The notes: generated by a model not told the origin, from the letters alone. A DNA stretch of 64,000 nucleotides from Owenia fusiformis (GCA_903813345.2 CAIIXF020000012.1:36002528-36066527); one strand, 5' to 3'. Positions 33,492 through 45,726 are shown, counted from the stretch's first letter. Numbers and translations are program-made.

Positions 33492-35299
33492 TTATTAGAC
33501 TCCAGATGTCAATCTGGAGTCTATTGTTTTTGCCAGTATTCTTATTCTTCTTATTCTTCTTATTATTCTTTTTGAGTTTTTTCAATAACTATAAGGTATC
33601 CAGTAAAGACCATAATACAGTGTATTTAGGTTTAGTATCTAGTTGGTGGGAAATTGGGTCAAATTTTTATCTAGGTCAAAGGTCAAGAACTAGGTCAAAT
33701 CCAGTACTTTGTCACTTTTTTCGATTTTCTCGGTCGTCCTTCAATATTTTTGATCCGGGTTTTTTTCATTGTGTTCCTCATAAAAAAGTAGAAAATCTAG
33801 GGTGCTTTAGTTTTTTTGGTATCTCAAACTGATTTCGAGATATCAGTGTCCGAAAACGAGGTCCAAAAAAAAGTTCTCCGAATCCAATGTCCAGGATATC
33901 AATCTTATAGGAGATTTTCTCAGGATTCCGAATCTGAAAACCAAATTTCGATCTGACTTCCGGTTCAGAAGTTATGGCGTTTTGAAAATTCAAAAATCAC
34001 TAAATTTGGTGCCCCATGTTAATTCAATGGGAAAAAATATTTTTTTGAAGTGTAAAATACGAGATACAGACTAAGCACAGCTAAACATAATGGAAGCCCA
34101 TAAAAGAAAGGGACCTCAAAACCTTCTTTTCATAAAAATTTGGACACCAAAATGCCTAGGTCAAAATCTAGGTCAAATTCAAAGTTTTTCCTTATTTTTG
34201 CGATTCTGACACTACAGATTAATTATATTCTTCGAAATTTTGTATACATGTAGCCAAGAGTGTGCTAATAGTATTAGCCTTTTGCCGTCAGAAAGTATTT
34301 TGCCCCACTTTTGAGATATGGTGTCCGAAAAGTAGGTCAAAATAAAAAATTCTCCAAATTTAACGTTTGAGTTATGAATTAAGTATAGAATTTTCTCAGG
34401 AATCCGAATCTGCAAATCAAATTTCGATCTGACTTCCTGTTCGGAAGTTATGACATTTTGAAAGTTCAAAAATCGCTAAATTTGGTGCCCCATGTTATGT
34501 CAATTGGAAAAAAGATTTTTTTGAAGTATAAAATTCGAGATATAGACTAAGTACAGCTTAAATAATGAAAGCCTATGAAAGAAGGGGACCTCGAAGGCTA
34601 CCTAACTTCAAAATTTGGACACCAAATTCCCTAGGTCAAAATCTAGGTCAAATTCATAGTTTTTCCTTATTTTTGCGATTCTGACACTATGTTTAAATGA
34701 TTTGCTTCAAAATTTTGTATACAGGTAGGAAAAAGTGTGCTAATAGTGTTAGCCTTTTGCCGTCAGAAAGTATTTCGACCCACTTTTGAGATATGGTGTC
34801 CGAAAAGTAGGTCAAAATAAAAAGTTCTCCAAATTTAGCATATGAGTTATGAATTAAGGGTAGAATTTTCTCAGGAATCCGAGTCTGCAAACCAAATTTC
34901 CATCCGACTTCCGATTCGAAAGTTATGGCGTTTTGAAATTTCGAGAAAAATCGATCTGATGGGAGCCTGATAGAAAGTCAAGAGTAGAGAAGAAAATATT
35001 GAAAAATGCATCCATCCTTCCTTTGTGAAACTATCGTATCCTTCTTATCTACCTTTCCTTCGTATCCTCTCCTTCCTTTTCTATTCCTTCTTCATATTCT
35101 ATTCTATCATTCTTTCCTATTCTATCCTATCGTTCCTTCCTATTCTAGCCTATCCTTCCTTCCTTTTTCATCCATCCATCCATCTTTTTCTGGATGACTC
35201 AGCTTATTTTGGATGACTCGGCTTATTCTGGATGACTCCGCTAAAAAAAGTCTAGATCTGGAGTCTGAAATTGAACTTCGTTCAATTTCCAAAGTCTAG
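33492..35299 (+). mobile_element. Helentron-like unit B
   Basis: Starts immediately after the CTAG of unit A with TTATT and AGACTCCAGAT (33497-33507) facing ATCTGGAGTCT (33512-33522). 3' subterminal repeat 35256-35266, hairpin, CTAG 35296-35299. Two copies of the inner ~500-bp module. Confidence 0.7.
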
Positions 35300-37185
35300 T
35301 TATTCTTATTCTTATTATTCTTTAGGAGTTTTTTCAATAACTATGAGGTATCCAGTAAGGACCATAATACAGTTTATTTAGGTTCAGTATCTAGTTGGTG
35401 GGAAATTGGGTCAATTTTTTATCTAGGTCAAAGGTCAAGAACTAGGTCAAATCCAGTACTATGTCACTTTTTTCGATTGTCTCGGTCGTCCTTCAATATT
35501 TTGGATCCGGGTTTTTTTCATTGTGTTCCTCATAAAAAAGTAGAAAATCTAGGTTCGATTTAGTTTTTTGGTATCTCAAACCGATTTCGAGATATCAGTG
35601 TCCGAAAACGAGGTCCAAAAAAAATTTCTCCGAATTCAATGTCCAGGATATCAGTCTTATATGAAATTTTCTCAGGATTCCGAATCTGAAAACCAAATTT
35701 CGATCTGACTTCCGGTTCAGAAGTTATGGCGTTTTGAAAATTCAAAAATCGCTAAATTTGGTGCCCCATGTTAATTCAATGGGAAAAAATATTTTTTTGA
35801 AGTGTAAAATACGAGATATAGACTAAGTACATCTAAACATAATGGAAGCCCATAGAAGAAAGGGACCTCAAAACCTTCTTTTCATAAAAATTTGGACACC
35901 AAAATGCCTAGGTCAAAATCTAGGTCAAATTCAAAGTTTTTCCTTATTTTTGCGATTCTGACACTACAGATTAATTATATTCTTCGAAATTTTGTATACA
36001 TGTAGCCAAGAGTGTGCTAATAGTGTTAGCCTTTTGCCGTCAGAAAGTATTTTGACCCACTTTTGAGATATGGTGTCCGAAAAGTAGGTCAAAATAAAAA
36101 ATTCTCCAAATTTAACGTTTGAGTTATGAATTAAGTATAGAATTTTCTCAGGAATCCGAATCTGCAAACCAAATTTCGATCCGACTTCCGGTTCGGAAGT
36201 TATGACATTTTGAAAGCTCAAAAATCGCTAAATTTGGTGCCCCATGTTATGTCAATGGGATAAAAGATTTTTTTGAAGTGTAAAATACGAGATATAAACT
36301 AAGTACAGCTTAAAATAATGAAAGTCTATGAAAGAAGGGGACCTCGAAGGCTACCCAACTTCAAAATTTGGACACCAAAATCCCTAGGTCAAAATCTAGG
36401 TCAAATTCATAGTTTTTCCTTATTTTTGCGATTCTGACACTATATTTAAATGATTTGCTTCAAAATTTTGTATACAGGTAGGAAAGAGTGTGCTAATAGT
36501 GTTAGCCTTTTGCCGTCAGAAAGTATTTCGACCCACTTTTAAGATATGGTGTCCGAAAAGTAGGTAAAAAAAAAAGTTCTCCAAATTTAACATATGAGTT
36601 ATGAATTAAGGGTAGAATTTTCTCAGGAATTCGAGTCTGCAAACCAATTTTCGATCCGACTTCCGGTTCCGAAGTAATGGCGTGTCCAAAAAGTAGGTCA
36701 AAATAAAAATTCGCCAAATTTAACGTATGAGTTATGAATTAGGGGTAGAATTTTGTCAGGAATCCGAAACTTTAAATCAAATTTAGATCTGACTTCCGGT
36801 TCGGAAGTTATGGCGTTTTGAAATTTCGGAAAATCGATCTGATGGTATCCTGATAGAAAGTCAAGAGTAGAGAAGAAAATATTGAAAAATTCATCCATCC
36901 TTCCTATCTGATCATATCCTATCCTATCCTTCCTTCGTATCCTTTCCTTCCTATCCTCTCCTATCATATCCTTTCTTCCTATTCTGTTCTATCCTATCCT
37001 TCTTTCTTATTCTTTCCTATCGTTCCTTCCCATTCTATCGTATCCTACCTTCCTGTTTTATCCATCCATCTTATTCTGGATGACTCAGCTTATTCTGGAT
37101 GACTCGGCTTATTTTAGATGACTGGGCTTAAAAAAGTCTGGATCTGGAGTCTGAAATTGAACTTCGTTCAATTTCCCAAGTCTAG
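35300..37185 (+). mobile_element. Helentron-like unit C
   Basis: Starts TTATTC without the AGACTCCAGAT end, otherwise collinear with unit B. 3' subterminal repeat 37142-37152, hairpin, CTAG 37182-37185. Confidence 0.65.
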
Positions 37186-39038
37186 TTATTATTCTTTCTT
37201 CCTCTTCCTCCTTCCCAGATTTCTCACCAACTAGAAGAGCTTACTTTAAGCTGCTTACATGATCAACTAGGGAATGTATCTGGGATGATGGGAAATTAGG
37301 TCAAATTTTTATCTAGGTCAAAGGTCAAGAACTAGGTCAAATCCAGTACTTTGTCACTTTTTTCAATTTTCTCGGTCGTCCTTCAATATTTTCAATCCGG
37401 GTTTTTTTCATTGTGTTCCTCATAAAAAAGTAGGGGAAAACAGGTCGATTTAGTTTTTTGATATCTCAAACCGATTTCGAGATATCAGTGTCCGAAAACG
37501 AGGTCCAAAAAAAGGTTCTCCCAATTCAATGTCCACGCTACTGGTCTTGTAGGAAATTTTCTCAGGATTCCGAATCTGAAAACCAAATTTCGATCCGACT
37601 TCCGGTTCGGAAGTTATATTGTTTTGAAAGCTCAAAAATCGCTAAATTTGGTGCCCATGTTAAGTCAATAAGAAAAAAAAAATTTTTGAAGTGAAAAAAT
37701 ACGAAATATAAACTGAGTTCAGCTAAATATAATGGAAGCTTTTAAAAGAAGGGGACCTCAAAAGCCATCTAGCTTAAAAATTTTGACACAAAATTGCCAA
37801 GGTCAAAATCTAGGTCATATTCAAAGTTTTTCCTTATTTTTGCGATTCTGACACTACACTTTAATTATATTCTTCGAAATCGTGTATACATGTAGCCAAG
37901 AGTGTGCTAATAGTGTTAGCCTTTTGCCGTCAGGAAGTATTTGACCCACTTTTGAGATATGATGTCCCAAAAGTAGGTCAAAATAAAAAATTCTTCAAAT
38001 TTAACTTATGAGTTATGAATCAGGGGTAGAATTTTGTCAGGAATCGGAATCTGCAAACCATATTTCGATCCAACTTCCGGTTCGGAAGTTATGGCGTGTC
38101 CAAAAAGTAGGTCAAAATAAAAAAATTCTAAATTTAACGTATGAGTTATGAATTAGAGGTAGAATTTTGTCAGGAATCTGAATCTGCAAACCAAATTTCG
38201 ATTCGACATCTTGTTCAGAAGTTATGATGTTTTGAAAGCTCAAAAATCGCTAAATTTGGTGCCCCGTGTTAAATCAATGGGACCGAATAATTTTTTGAGG
38301 TGTAAAAATAAGATATAGAATGAGTACAGCTAAACATAATGAAAGCCCATAAAAGAAGGGGACCTCAAAAGCTACTTTCCTTCAAAATTTGGACACCAAA
38401 ATACCTAGTTCAAAATCTAGGTCAAATTATTAGTTTTTTCTTATTTTTGCAATTCGGACACTACACTTCAATGATATTCTTCGAAATTTTGTATACATGT
38501 AGCAAAGAGTGTGCTTATAATGTTAACTTTTTGCCGTCAAGAAGTTTTTAGACCCACTTTTGAGATCTGGTGATCGAAATGTAGGTCAAAATAAAAAGTT
38601 CTCCAAATTTAACGTATGAGTTATGAATTAGGGGCATAATTTCCTAAGGAATCCGGATCTGAAATTAAAATTGCAATCCGACCCCCGGTTAAGATTCTAA
38701 GCCATTTTGAAGTTTGAAATTCGCACTTGCCAGTATTCACGATGCAGATTGATCAAATAAACTTTCAAAAAGTCCTACATACCCTACTTTACCTCCCTAC
38801 CTACTCAGCTACTTATTTTACTACTTACTCAATTGCTTAATTAGTTATTACTTACTTAGCTACTTACTCAGCTACTAACTCAGCTTTTTACCCAGTTACT
38901 TACTCAGCTACTTACTCAACTACTACTAAGGTACTTACTCAACTAATTACTCAGTTACTTACTCAGCTCTTTACTGATCTATCTAGGTCAAATAAATCTG
39001 GAGTCTTAAATTGAACTTGTTCAATTTCACAAATCTAG
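37186..39038 (+). mobile_element. Helentron-like unit D
   Basis: More diverged copy, also lacking the 5' palindrome. The usual pyrimidine tract is replaced by a TACTTACTCAGC microsatellite (about 38785-38975). 3' subterminal repeat 38996-39006, shortened hairpin loop, CTAG 39035-39038. Confidence 0.65.
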
Positions 39039-41057
39039 TTATTATTACTTTATCAAATATGTTCCTTCTATTACACGTACATTATAGCATTTCATTCACT
39101 GTAAAATTAACTGTGAATTGAGATCTATAAGGCCAATGTGACAACATACATTCGAGTTGACAACATACATTATCTATTTTTCGTAGTAGCATCCAAAGTA
39201 AAAAGCGGGTTTGCATTAACTCTGAATGTATATTTGTATACTTATCTTAAGTTGTGTTAGTCGTAGTTTGGCTGTTATTTGCTTAGCAAAACAAAAATTA
39301 GAGAGAATTTTGAGAAATTCAGTCAAGATTTAGAGACCCCTGACGTGCTGGGTAGATCTATAACAAGATATTGAAGTTGCTGAGGATCATTTGAAGTAGA
39401 TATGCATATTTGCAACTTAATTACAAATCGAATGCAACAACTACCTGATGATAAACTGACACAATATTGATCAAATCAATGCTAGTTCTTTCCTCGCTTC
39501 CTCATTCTAGAAAATGGCAATCTAAAATGGCGGAAATGACATAGTACATCAAAAGTGTACTACGGTATATTTTGTCAATGTCACGTGACTGTACCTTGTC
39601 GATGGTCAGGCGTGACTCAGTGGAGTCAGTTACTTGAATAAAACCTAGACATTGCAAATCTATATGGTCACACTACCCTACCTCGATCGCGCATGCGCGA
39701 ATCTTTTGGCTTTCAAACATGTCGCTTTTGAGTATATCGACTGCTTAGTCAAAAGGTTAATACGTTTGGTGCTCGGAGTGAGTCAATATTGCTATTCGCT
39801 ACACTTCAGTGGTGCAATAGTGAAGTCCATGTTCCAAGTTATATGATAGTTGAAGAAATAATGTAAATAATACCGTTTTAAATTTTAAAATATTTGATAC
39901 GTCATAGTACACGGTACACAGCTGCAAAAGTTGATCAATACAGGGTACAAGGAATGTAAATTGTTCAATAGTACAGGGAGCGAGAAAGTAAGCTGATTAT
40001 ACAGACATACTATGTCCCGACCTCATGTACATTTACGTTGCAAACAGTGAAAGTAATGCTAAAAAGGCCGCCCGTTGATGCTTTGAGGTGTCATCAATTG
40101 TTATTTAATCCAAGTAAAGTAAACATTATTTTGTAGATTTAGACACGGGCTTTCAAGTCGTATGCATTTTAGTCATTAAATTAACAAGAACGCTAGATTA
40201 TACGTGTTACTAGGGTATCAAATTGAAATAAAATAACGAAATTAAATATCAACACGTTAATGATAAATGACTATCCGCTATCAGTATTAATGACTATTTG
40301 CTACTCAGAATAATCAAAATTGCCTGAACTACATATGAAGAATCTTTCTATAGAACCCCTTGAATGGTCTAATTCACTACCGTCCTAAAAACCCGACCAT
40401 TCAAAATGTTTTGTTCAAATTCACAAAAATACAGTTGACTAACATACTAGAAAACGTATCCACCTATAACACGATGACACGCAGTTTAAATAACAGTTAA
40501 CTGGGTTTTTTGTTACATATCAATGTAACATTTTCGAAGGGAAACTTACATGCTCCCTGTACGTTGATAGATTTACTGAAATGTATCGTGTATTGCATTT
40601 GGTTTTGCTTCACTGCGCCCACTATTATCTATCTTTGCCTATAGTGGTTTTTTGCCAACAATATTCTACACACTCCTTGATGAATCAATTCTATGTCTGG
40701 TAGAACACTAGAAATAAATGTAAAATGTATTTTACGTTCAGAAATATGGAATTAAACCCACGTCCTCCATTTGCAACTAAGCTGTACCCTGTTTCCCTTT
40801 TAAACGTGGTCACGTGGTAGGGTAGTGTGATGGTAATGTATTAGTATAGTATATAATTTTTTTATCAATTGTGCAAAAGACCCCATGCAGAACAGTTCTA
40901 GTTATAAAGACAATCTTCCCATTACAAACCAAAAGCTTTACCAAAATGCCCAAAAATCACTATTGCTTTTTCTATTATTGCAGACATTTCTGGTTAGTTC
41001 ATTGACTAAATTTCACAAACAGGCACAATTCTAAAAAATCTTACGTGGAAATACAGA
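39039..41057. other. Unassigned sequence
   Basis: No gene found. Contains a CGCGCATGCGCG palindrome (about 39686-39697) next to CACTACCCTACC, which recurs inverted at about 40816-40832; the pair could be the ends of an old element but other support is missing. Confidence 0.4.
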
Positions 41058-41815
41058 TTAATGTGCTATAGAAGTTAACAGGAAATGACAAAACAAAAAA
41101 TGTCAAAACCATGCTGGATTTTGAACTTTTTTTGAATCAAGATAACAGAGTTCTGTTTGGACCTCCAGTCAGTTTAATTAGTTCCACATATCAATTACAT
41201 GACTGGGAACACAAGGAAAATGGTCAGAATGACCATAAACATGATGAAATAACCTTTTCAGCCCTTTGAAAATATGACTGAAAAATAGCTAAGAGTAGGT
41301 GCTCAGGAAAGGTCACTGAAGAGAATCTTTTGACTTTTTCAGAAAATGTCCCCAATATATTACTCTAAATGATACAATTAAAAAAAATTCATATCATTCT
41401 CAGAAAAAGAAAAAATGAAAAGAAAACTGAATTTAAAATCGATCTATTTTCCTTTTAACTACAGCAATTATTGTTCCAGACAACTTTTTAAAATTTCAAA
41501 GACTGTATCATTTAGAGCAATATATTAGACACATTTTCTGAAAAAATCAAGAGATTCTGTTCATTGACCTTTCCTGAGCACCTACTTTTAGCTATTTTTC
41601 AGTCACATTTTCAGAGGACTGAAAAGGTTATTTCACCATGTTTATGGTCATTCTGACCATTTTCCTTGTGTTCCCGGTCATGTAAATATGTTGAACTAGT
41701 TAAACTGACTGGAGGTCCAAACAGAACTCTGTCATCTTGGTTCAAAAAAGTTTCCGAATCCAGCATGGTTTTGACGTTTTTTGTTTTGTCATTTCTGTTA
41801 ACTTACAGAGCATCT
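41058..41815. mobile_element. Foldback element, ~370-bp arms
   Basis: 41071-41430 and 41440-41806 are inverted copies with small indels (for example GTCAAAACCATGCTGGATT against ATCCAGCATGGTTTTGACG). Almost no spacer, so the single strand would form one long hairpin. A further copy of the central part lies at about 51690-51960. No ORF, ends not exactly defined. Confidence 0.8.
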
Positions 41816-42224
41816 TAAATTACAAATTAAAATGTGTTGCATGAAACACATTGATGAATTTGTTCATACAAACTGGAGAAAGTATATAATCTGGTTCTCC
41901 GCTTTCAATGAACACATTTTTGTACATTCTCCTGCATGTATGAAAAAATATTTTGTGTCCATTCTCCAACATGCATTAGCAAATGATTTGTACTTTCTCC
42001 ATTGTGCATGAACCAAAACGTTGTTCATTCTCTTCCGTGTTTTCAATATTTTGTTAATTAATCAATGTGTCAGAACGAATAAAATGTGCCAAAACCAGTG
42101 AGTATGAATGAATTTAATGTACTACAATATCTATAATGTGTATGAAGAGACATTACGCTTTTTCTCCAGTATGGACATGTATATGAACCAACACGCCTGT
42201 GTATATACTTTCTCCAGTATGTAT
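41816..42224. repeat. Degenerate GTACTTTCTCCAGTGTGTATGAAC-type array, left part
   Basis: Repeated words TACTTTCTCCA and TATGAAC in both orientations. The same array continues after the Gypsy element at 51324-51670, so the Gypsy insertion split it. Confidence 0.7.
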
Positions 42225-42713
42225 TGTGGAACACGTGGCCCGGTTATTGTTCTCTGTACCATTTATATGTATGTCAATCATAAGTCGGTGTGTGCCTCAC
42301 ATCATGTCATTGGTCAGATCATTACCCAATCATCATCTTTGTACATCATTATTTCACATGTAGTATAAAATACCCTGATCATCCCATTTTCATTAGAGTT
42401 ACTCAGAACTAGAGGCACACACGCAAACCTTGAAGATCTTAATGTCAGAATAAAGTTGTTGTGTATTGTACGTATTTGTTACTAGTTCTGTGTTTCCCGA
42501 CCTCCCCCTCCCGGGGAGGTTGGGGCTCTCATACCCCCATCCCTTGACTGTTAGCAGCTGACCGGTTCCCCCCCCCCACATCAAGTCCACCTTATGACGG
42601 AGCGGCGCGGTGATGCAGAGACCAACAGACTCCCCCCTCAGGTTAAGGTGACCGGACTTGAAGCAGGGACCGGCCCCGGTATAAAGTACAGCACCCCCTC
42701 ACTCGGTTCTACA
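42225..42713 (+). repeat. 5' LTR of the Gypsy element
   Basis: 489 bp. TATAAAA at 42364-42370 and AATAAA at 42449-42454 are in the order expected for promoter and polyadenylation signal. A CTCCCGGGGAG-type hairpin lies near 42508-42520. Confidence 0.95.
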
Positions 42714-42714
42714 T

Positions 42715-42732
42715 TGGTGGCAGCGGTCTTGG
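42715..42732 (+). promoter_or_regulatory. Primer binding site of the Gypsy element
   Basis: TGGTGGCAGCGGTCTTGG begins one base after the LTR, as expected for a tRNA 3'-end complement. The tRNA was not identified. Confidence 0.6.
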
Positions 42733-43626
42733 GTGAATCCAGTGCCAGTGTGCTGTACCCGGGGGTCAGGCAGATCAGTGTTCACGTGATCGGCGATGCA
42801 CGACGTGAAAACCATATCGTTTGCCGAACCACGAAGCTGCAAGTCAAGATATCACACGAAGCTGAACGTGTAATTTGTCAGGGCACAGACCAGGTAGCAG
42901 TACAGAAACCCCTGGGACGTGTAAGACAGGCGTAGATGCAGGCAGGTTAATAAGGTCAACTCACGAGAACGGCCCTGGGGCAATAGAGCAGCCAGTTTGC
43001 GGTCCAGGAAGTGAGCTGACAACCCCTGAAGCAGTCACACGCAACACATTCGTTTGCCTGTGTAACAAAGGCGAAATGTGACTCCCCCTATTAAACGACG
43101 TGTAGTGGCCCAAGGGTCAGGCCCGATTGTTAGGAAATGTTTCCAGAATCCCCCCCTCGTCTGTGTTTGAATGTCAGGGAAAGTTCAGCGTCTTGAGTCT
43201 CTTGCTTATCATAATGATCCAGAAAGAAAACGAAGTTTCGCAACTATTGTTTGATGGTATTTGATTCAAACAGATATAGCGCTAATGATCTTCTAACGAC
43301 TGTCTGAGTGGGCACTATGGTGAAAGTAAAGCGACGCATCCCATTGTTTGCACAAACCTCATTAACAACAAATGAGACAATAGACTAATTCGACTGTCAT
43401 GGGAGCAAATCAGAGGTATCAAAAAGGGGCTGGACTTCATGAAGGCTTGCAACAATTGATGTTCGAGGGAGGAGCATGGGCTGACGAGGTGCCTGCAATT
43501 AAAGAAGTTACTATATAAGTGCCGTCGCTGGTTCGACTAATCACTTCTTGATTTCTACTGCCGAGTCAACACCTCGACTTGATCTCCAAGCTACAGCTAC
43601 CTAAAACAACACACTTGAGCATCACC
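42733..43626 (+). other. Gypsy leader (untranslated)
   Basis: About 0.9 kb between primer site and gag. Short open frames in it lack motifs and differ in composition from gag-pol. It probably holds the packaging signal, which cannot be located by eye. Confidence 0.6.
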
Positions 43627-45279
43627 ATGCAGAACCCCAATGATCAGCAAGCTAGTTCACTTAGCCCTTCAGCCAAACATGATCACGGTCAGTTAGACGA
43701 TACAGTGGTTTTCCCAGGCCTCGGGGGACGCCCCGGTCAGCCTCAGGAGACCCCAGTATCTGAAACAAAATGGCCAACTCATGACACAGAAGGTGCTACG
43801 TCTGGATACGTTTCCCATGTACCTATGGTGTCAACAATGAATCCTGACCCCAGTAAACAGTTCCCACTACCAAAAGATATACCATCAGATCAATACGCTT
43901 TACCCCCGAGCGGATTTGGTGGTGCGAGGCCCAAAGCTGTACCCTTCCCCGCACTCAATCAGTCAAAAGTGAAAGATCATGTCGGTGTCCCGTATACTTC
44001 CCCATTTAACCAAGATATGTTCCGACCTGGTTTAGGCCATAACTCTGGACTACAGAACGTCCAGACACCTCGTCGGCGGTTAGAAGACGAGTTGAATCTC
44101 TTAGATTCCATTAGAGAATCAACAAAGCCAGAAGAAAGAAAAGAATTAGACAGACTTCTTTTGAATCACGCCATCGCTTTTGCGGCTGACAGATTATCGA
44201 CTGGCACAAGGAGAAATTCGGGAAGCATACATGATGCAGGCTTAATGCAAGCAAACGAGGCACGGGGAGCAAACGGTTCTACGCATAGATGTGCGCCAGG
44301 TTATCCACTACATGTACCTGCGCCAGGTTATCCACTACATGTACCTGATCCAAATGTACCACAGGCAGGAGTACAGGGTGGTCACGAAAAGAAGTCAAGA
44401 TTTAATCCAGACAAGTTTACCGGGGGTGAGACTACATCATGGATGAATTACAAAGCACATTTCGAACAATGTGCAGACATAAATCGTTGGTCTTCAGATG
44501 AGAAGTACAAGTACTTAGCGGCCTGCCTGAGAGGAAATGCCCTCGAAGTAATAGCAAATATTCCCCATGACCAGCCTAGATCGTATACTGATCTAGTAGA
44601 TAGGTTAGAAAGACGATTTGGAACCAGCGGTCAGGCTGCACGTTTCCTTTCAGAATTACGTACTCGCGTACGCAAAAACGATGAAAAACTTGCTGCATTG
44701 GGCCAAGATATTCGTCGATTGACAAATCTTGCTAACCCGGAAATACCTCTTGATGCAAGGGAAAGGTTTGCACGTCAGCATTTCATAGAAGCAATCGACG
44801 ACCAGGATTTGAGATACCGTGTGTATCAGGCCCCATGCTCTACATTAGATGAGGCCATCAGAATCTCAATAGAGACAGAAGCGTTTCTCGAATCTGACAG
44901 GTCCCGGTTCGGAAACCGTAGGCGTACAGATAAACAACGTGATGTCAGAAGAGTTCACATGAGTGAATTTTACAGCTCTGAAAGTGAAACTGATGACGAA
45001 GACGATCGTAGCCAGAGAATTCGTGCTGTTTCTGCAACAAACACTTCCGATTTGACAGATATGAGGAAGCAAGTAGAGGAAATGCAGAAAGCCATTGATA
45101 GACTGACTACAAAGGGGACTCAAAGCTCAAAGTCCCCTGTATTTAAAATAACTGGCAAGTGCCATAAATGTGGCGAAAGGGGGCACTGGAAACGTAATTG
45201 TACGTCCACCGACGGTGAACAGAACCAGGGAAACGACAGACGATCGAGCAGCAAGGGCAGCCCTCGATCGAAACAGTAA
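43627..45279 (+). CDS. gag: Gypsy Gag polyprotein
   Basis: Structural protein forming the virus-like particle. The frame is open from 43579, but the first ATG is at 43627 in a good context (ATCACCATGC), giving 550 aa. The N-terminal third is Pro/Gly-rich; a perfect 27-bp tandem duplication (44293-44346) repeats APGYPLHVP. The middle has a retrotransposon capsid region (KYLAACLRGNALEVIANI, then LERRFG). The C-terminus has a CCHC zinc knuckle CHKCGERGHWKRNC and a basic tail. The frameshift signal to pol begins just after the zinc knuckle. Intact. Confidence 0.93.
   Translation: MQNPNDQQASSLSPSAKHDHGQLDDTVVFPGLGGRPGQPQETPVSETKWPTHDTEGATSGYVSHVPMVSTMNPDPSKQFPLPKDIPSDQYALPPSGFGGARPKAVPFPALNQSKVKDHVGVPYTSPFNQDMFRPGLGHNSGLQNVQTPRRRLEDELNLLDSIRESTKPEERKELDRLLLNHAIAFAADRLSTGTRRNSGSIHDAGLMQANEARGANGSTHRCAPGYPLHVPAPGYPLHVPDPNVPQAGVQGGHEKKSRFNPDKFTGGETTSWMNYKAHFEQCADINRWSSDEKYKYLAACLRGNALEVIANIPHDQPRSYTDLVDRLERRFGTSGQAARFLSELRTRVRKNDEKLAALGQDIRRLTNLANPEIPLDARERFARQHFIEAIDDQDLRYRVYQAPCSTLDEAIRISIETEAFLESDRSRFGNRRRTDKQRDVRRVHMSEFYSSESETDDEDDRSQRIRAVSATNTSDLTDMRKQVEEMQKAIDRLTTKGTQSSKSPVFKITGKCHKCGERGHWKRNCTSTDGEQNQGNDRRSSSKGSPRSKQ
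44293..44346 (+). repeat. 27-bp tandem duplication in gag
   Basis: Two perfect copies starting GCGCCAGGTTATCC, adding nine residues in frame. Confidence 0.9.
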
Positions 45280-45726
45280 AAAAGCCCAGCCAGACAGAAG
45301 TTACACTCGAGTTGACGGAAGCAGACATACTTGAAGAGCCTTTATTTATCAGCAATTTTGAGAATGTGGAATTGACTAATGGTATCTACGTATGTTGCGG
45401 GCTTGATGGCGTAATTGAAGCAAATATGCTTGTTGACACTGGGGCAACAGGTACGCTGTTATCTGAGTCTACATATAACAGAATTCCAGTGGACAAGAGG
45501 AACCGTTTGATGCCCGTGAATAGACGGGTAACTGGTGCAGCTTCAAGTGGGAGAACAGGCAAGGAACTGTACTGTATATGTCGCGAAAATTCCTGGCGAG
45601 GGCATACTTGGCATGGATTTCCTACAAGGATGTGAGTGCACAATAAATCTGAAACATGGCCGCATTGAATTCCCCGGTGAAAATGTAAGATGCACATCAA
45701 GTGAAAAGAATTTTGTTGCAAAGTAA
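45198..45726 (+). pseudogene. pr: Gypsy protease, frame-broken
   Basis: Aspartic protease at the start of pol. The first half is in the pol frame, with active site VDTGATGT (about 45431-45454). The second half, with VYVAKIPGEGILGMDFL, is in the next frame (45535-45726). At the junction near 45530 about ten residues expected between the RRVTGA block and the next strand are absent, so a small out-of-frame deletion is likely. The frame returns to that of RT near 45703. No slippery motif is visible at either point, so these look like mutations or assembly errors. Confidence 0.75.
45228..45287 (+). promoter_or_regulatory. Programmed -1 ribosomal frameshift signal (gag-pol)
   Basis: Slippery heptamer GGGAAAC at 45228-45234, in gag frame as G GGA AAC. 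A 6-nt spacer (45235-45240) follows, then a perfect 8-bp stem CGATCGAG (45241-45248) / CTCGATCG (45263-45270). The 14-nt loop contains GGGC (45255-45258), complementary to GCCC at 45284-45287, so an H-type pseudoknot can form. The -1 frame is open from 45198, overlaps gag to 45279 and leads into the protease. All parts of a canonical site are present at standard spacing. Confidence 0.85.

Larger units (their letters stand above)
31972..39038 (+). mobile_element. Tandem array of four Helentron-like non-autonomous elements
   Basis: Four related head-to-tail units share the same 3' end: subterminal ATCTGGAGTCT, a hairpin GAAATTGAAC-TTC-GTTCAATTTC, a short spacer, then CTAG followed by TTATT. 5' ends, where kept, carry the complementary AGACTCCAGAT. 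Subterminal inverted repeats, a 3' hairpin, CTAG and a T at the insertion point fit Helitron2/Helentron derivatives. Units contain repeated ~500-bp modules and a pyrimidine microsatellite before the 3' end. No Rep/helicase is encoded. Confidence 0.7.

Noticed and set aside
33185-35216. Phe/Ser/Pro/Ile-rich ORFs at 33185-33385 and 35006-35216
   Set aside because: Pure translations of CCTAT/CTTCC microsatellites.
32140-38560. Many similar ORFs of 60-108 codons on both strands in the Helentron-like array
   Set aside because: They recur only because the DNA is repeated. Frames differ between copies, there are no domain motifs, and several run through pyrimidine microsatellites.
31972-39038. CRISPR-like array
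   Set aside because: The repeats are long, lack uniform spacers and lie in eukaryotic transposon DNA.
39665-40832. Element bounded by inverted CACTACCCTACC words
   Set aside because: The match is only about 15 bp with no target duplication or other shared sequence.
42594-43081. ORFs of 113 and 68 codons across the Gypsy LTR and leader
   Set aside because: They cross the LTR/primer-site boundary, have no motifs and overlap each other; treated as untranslated leader.
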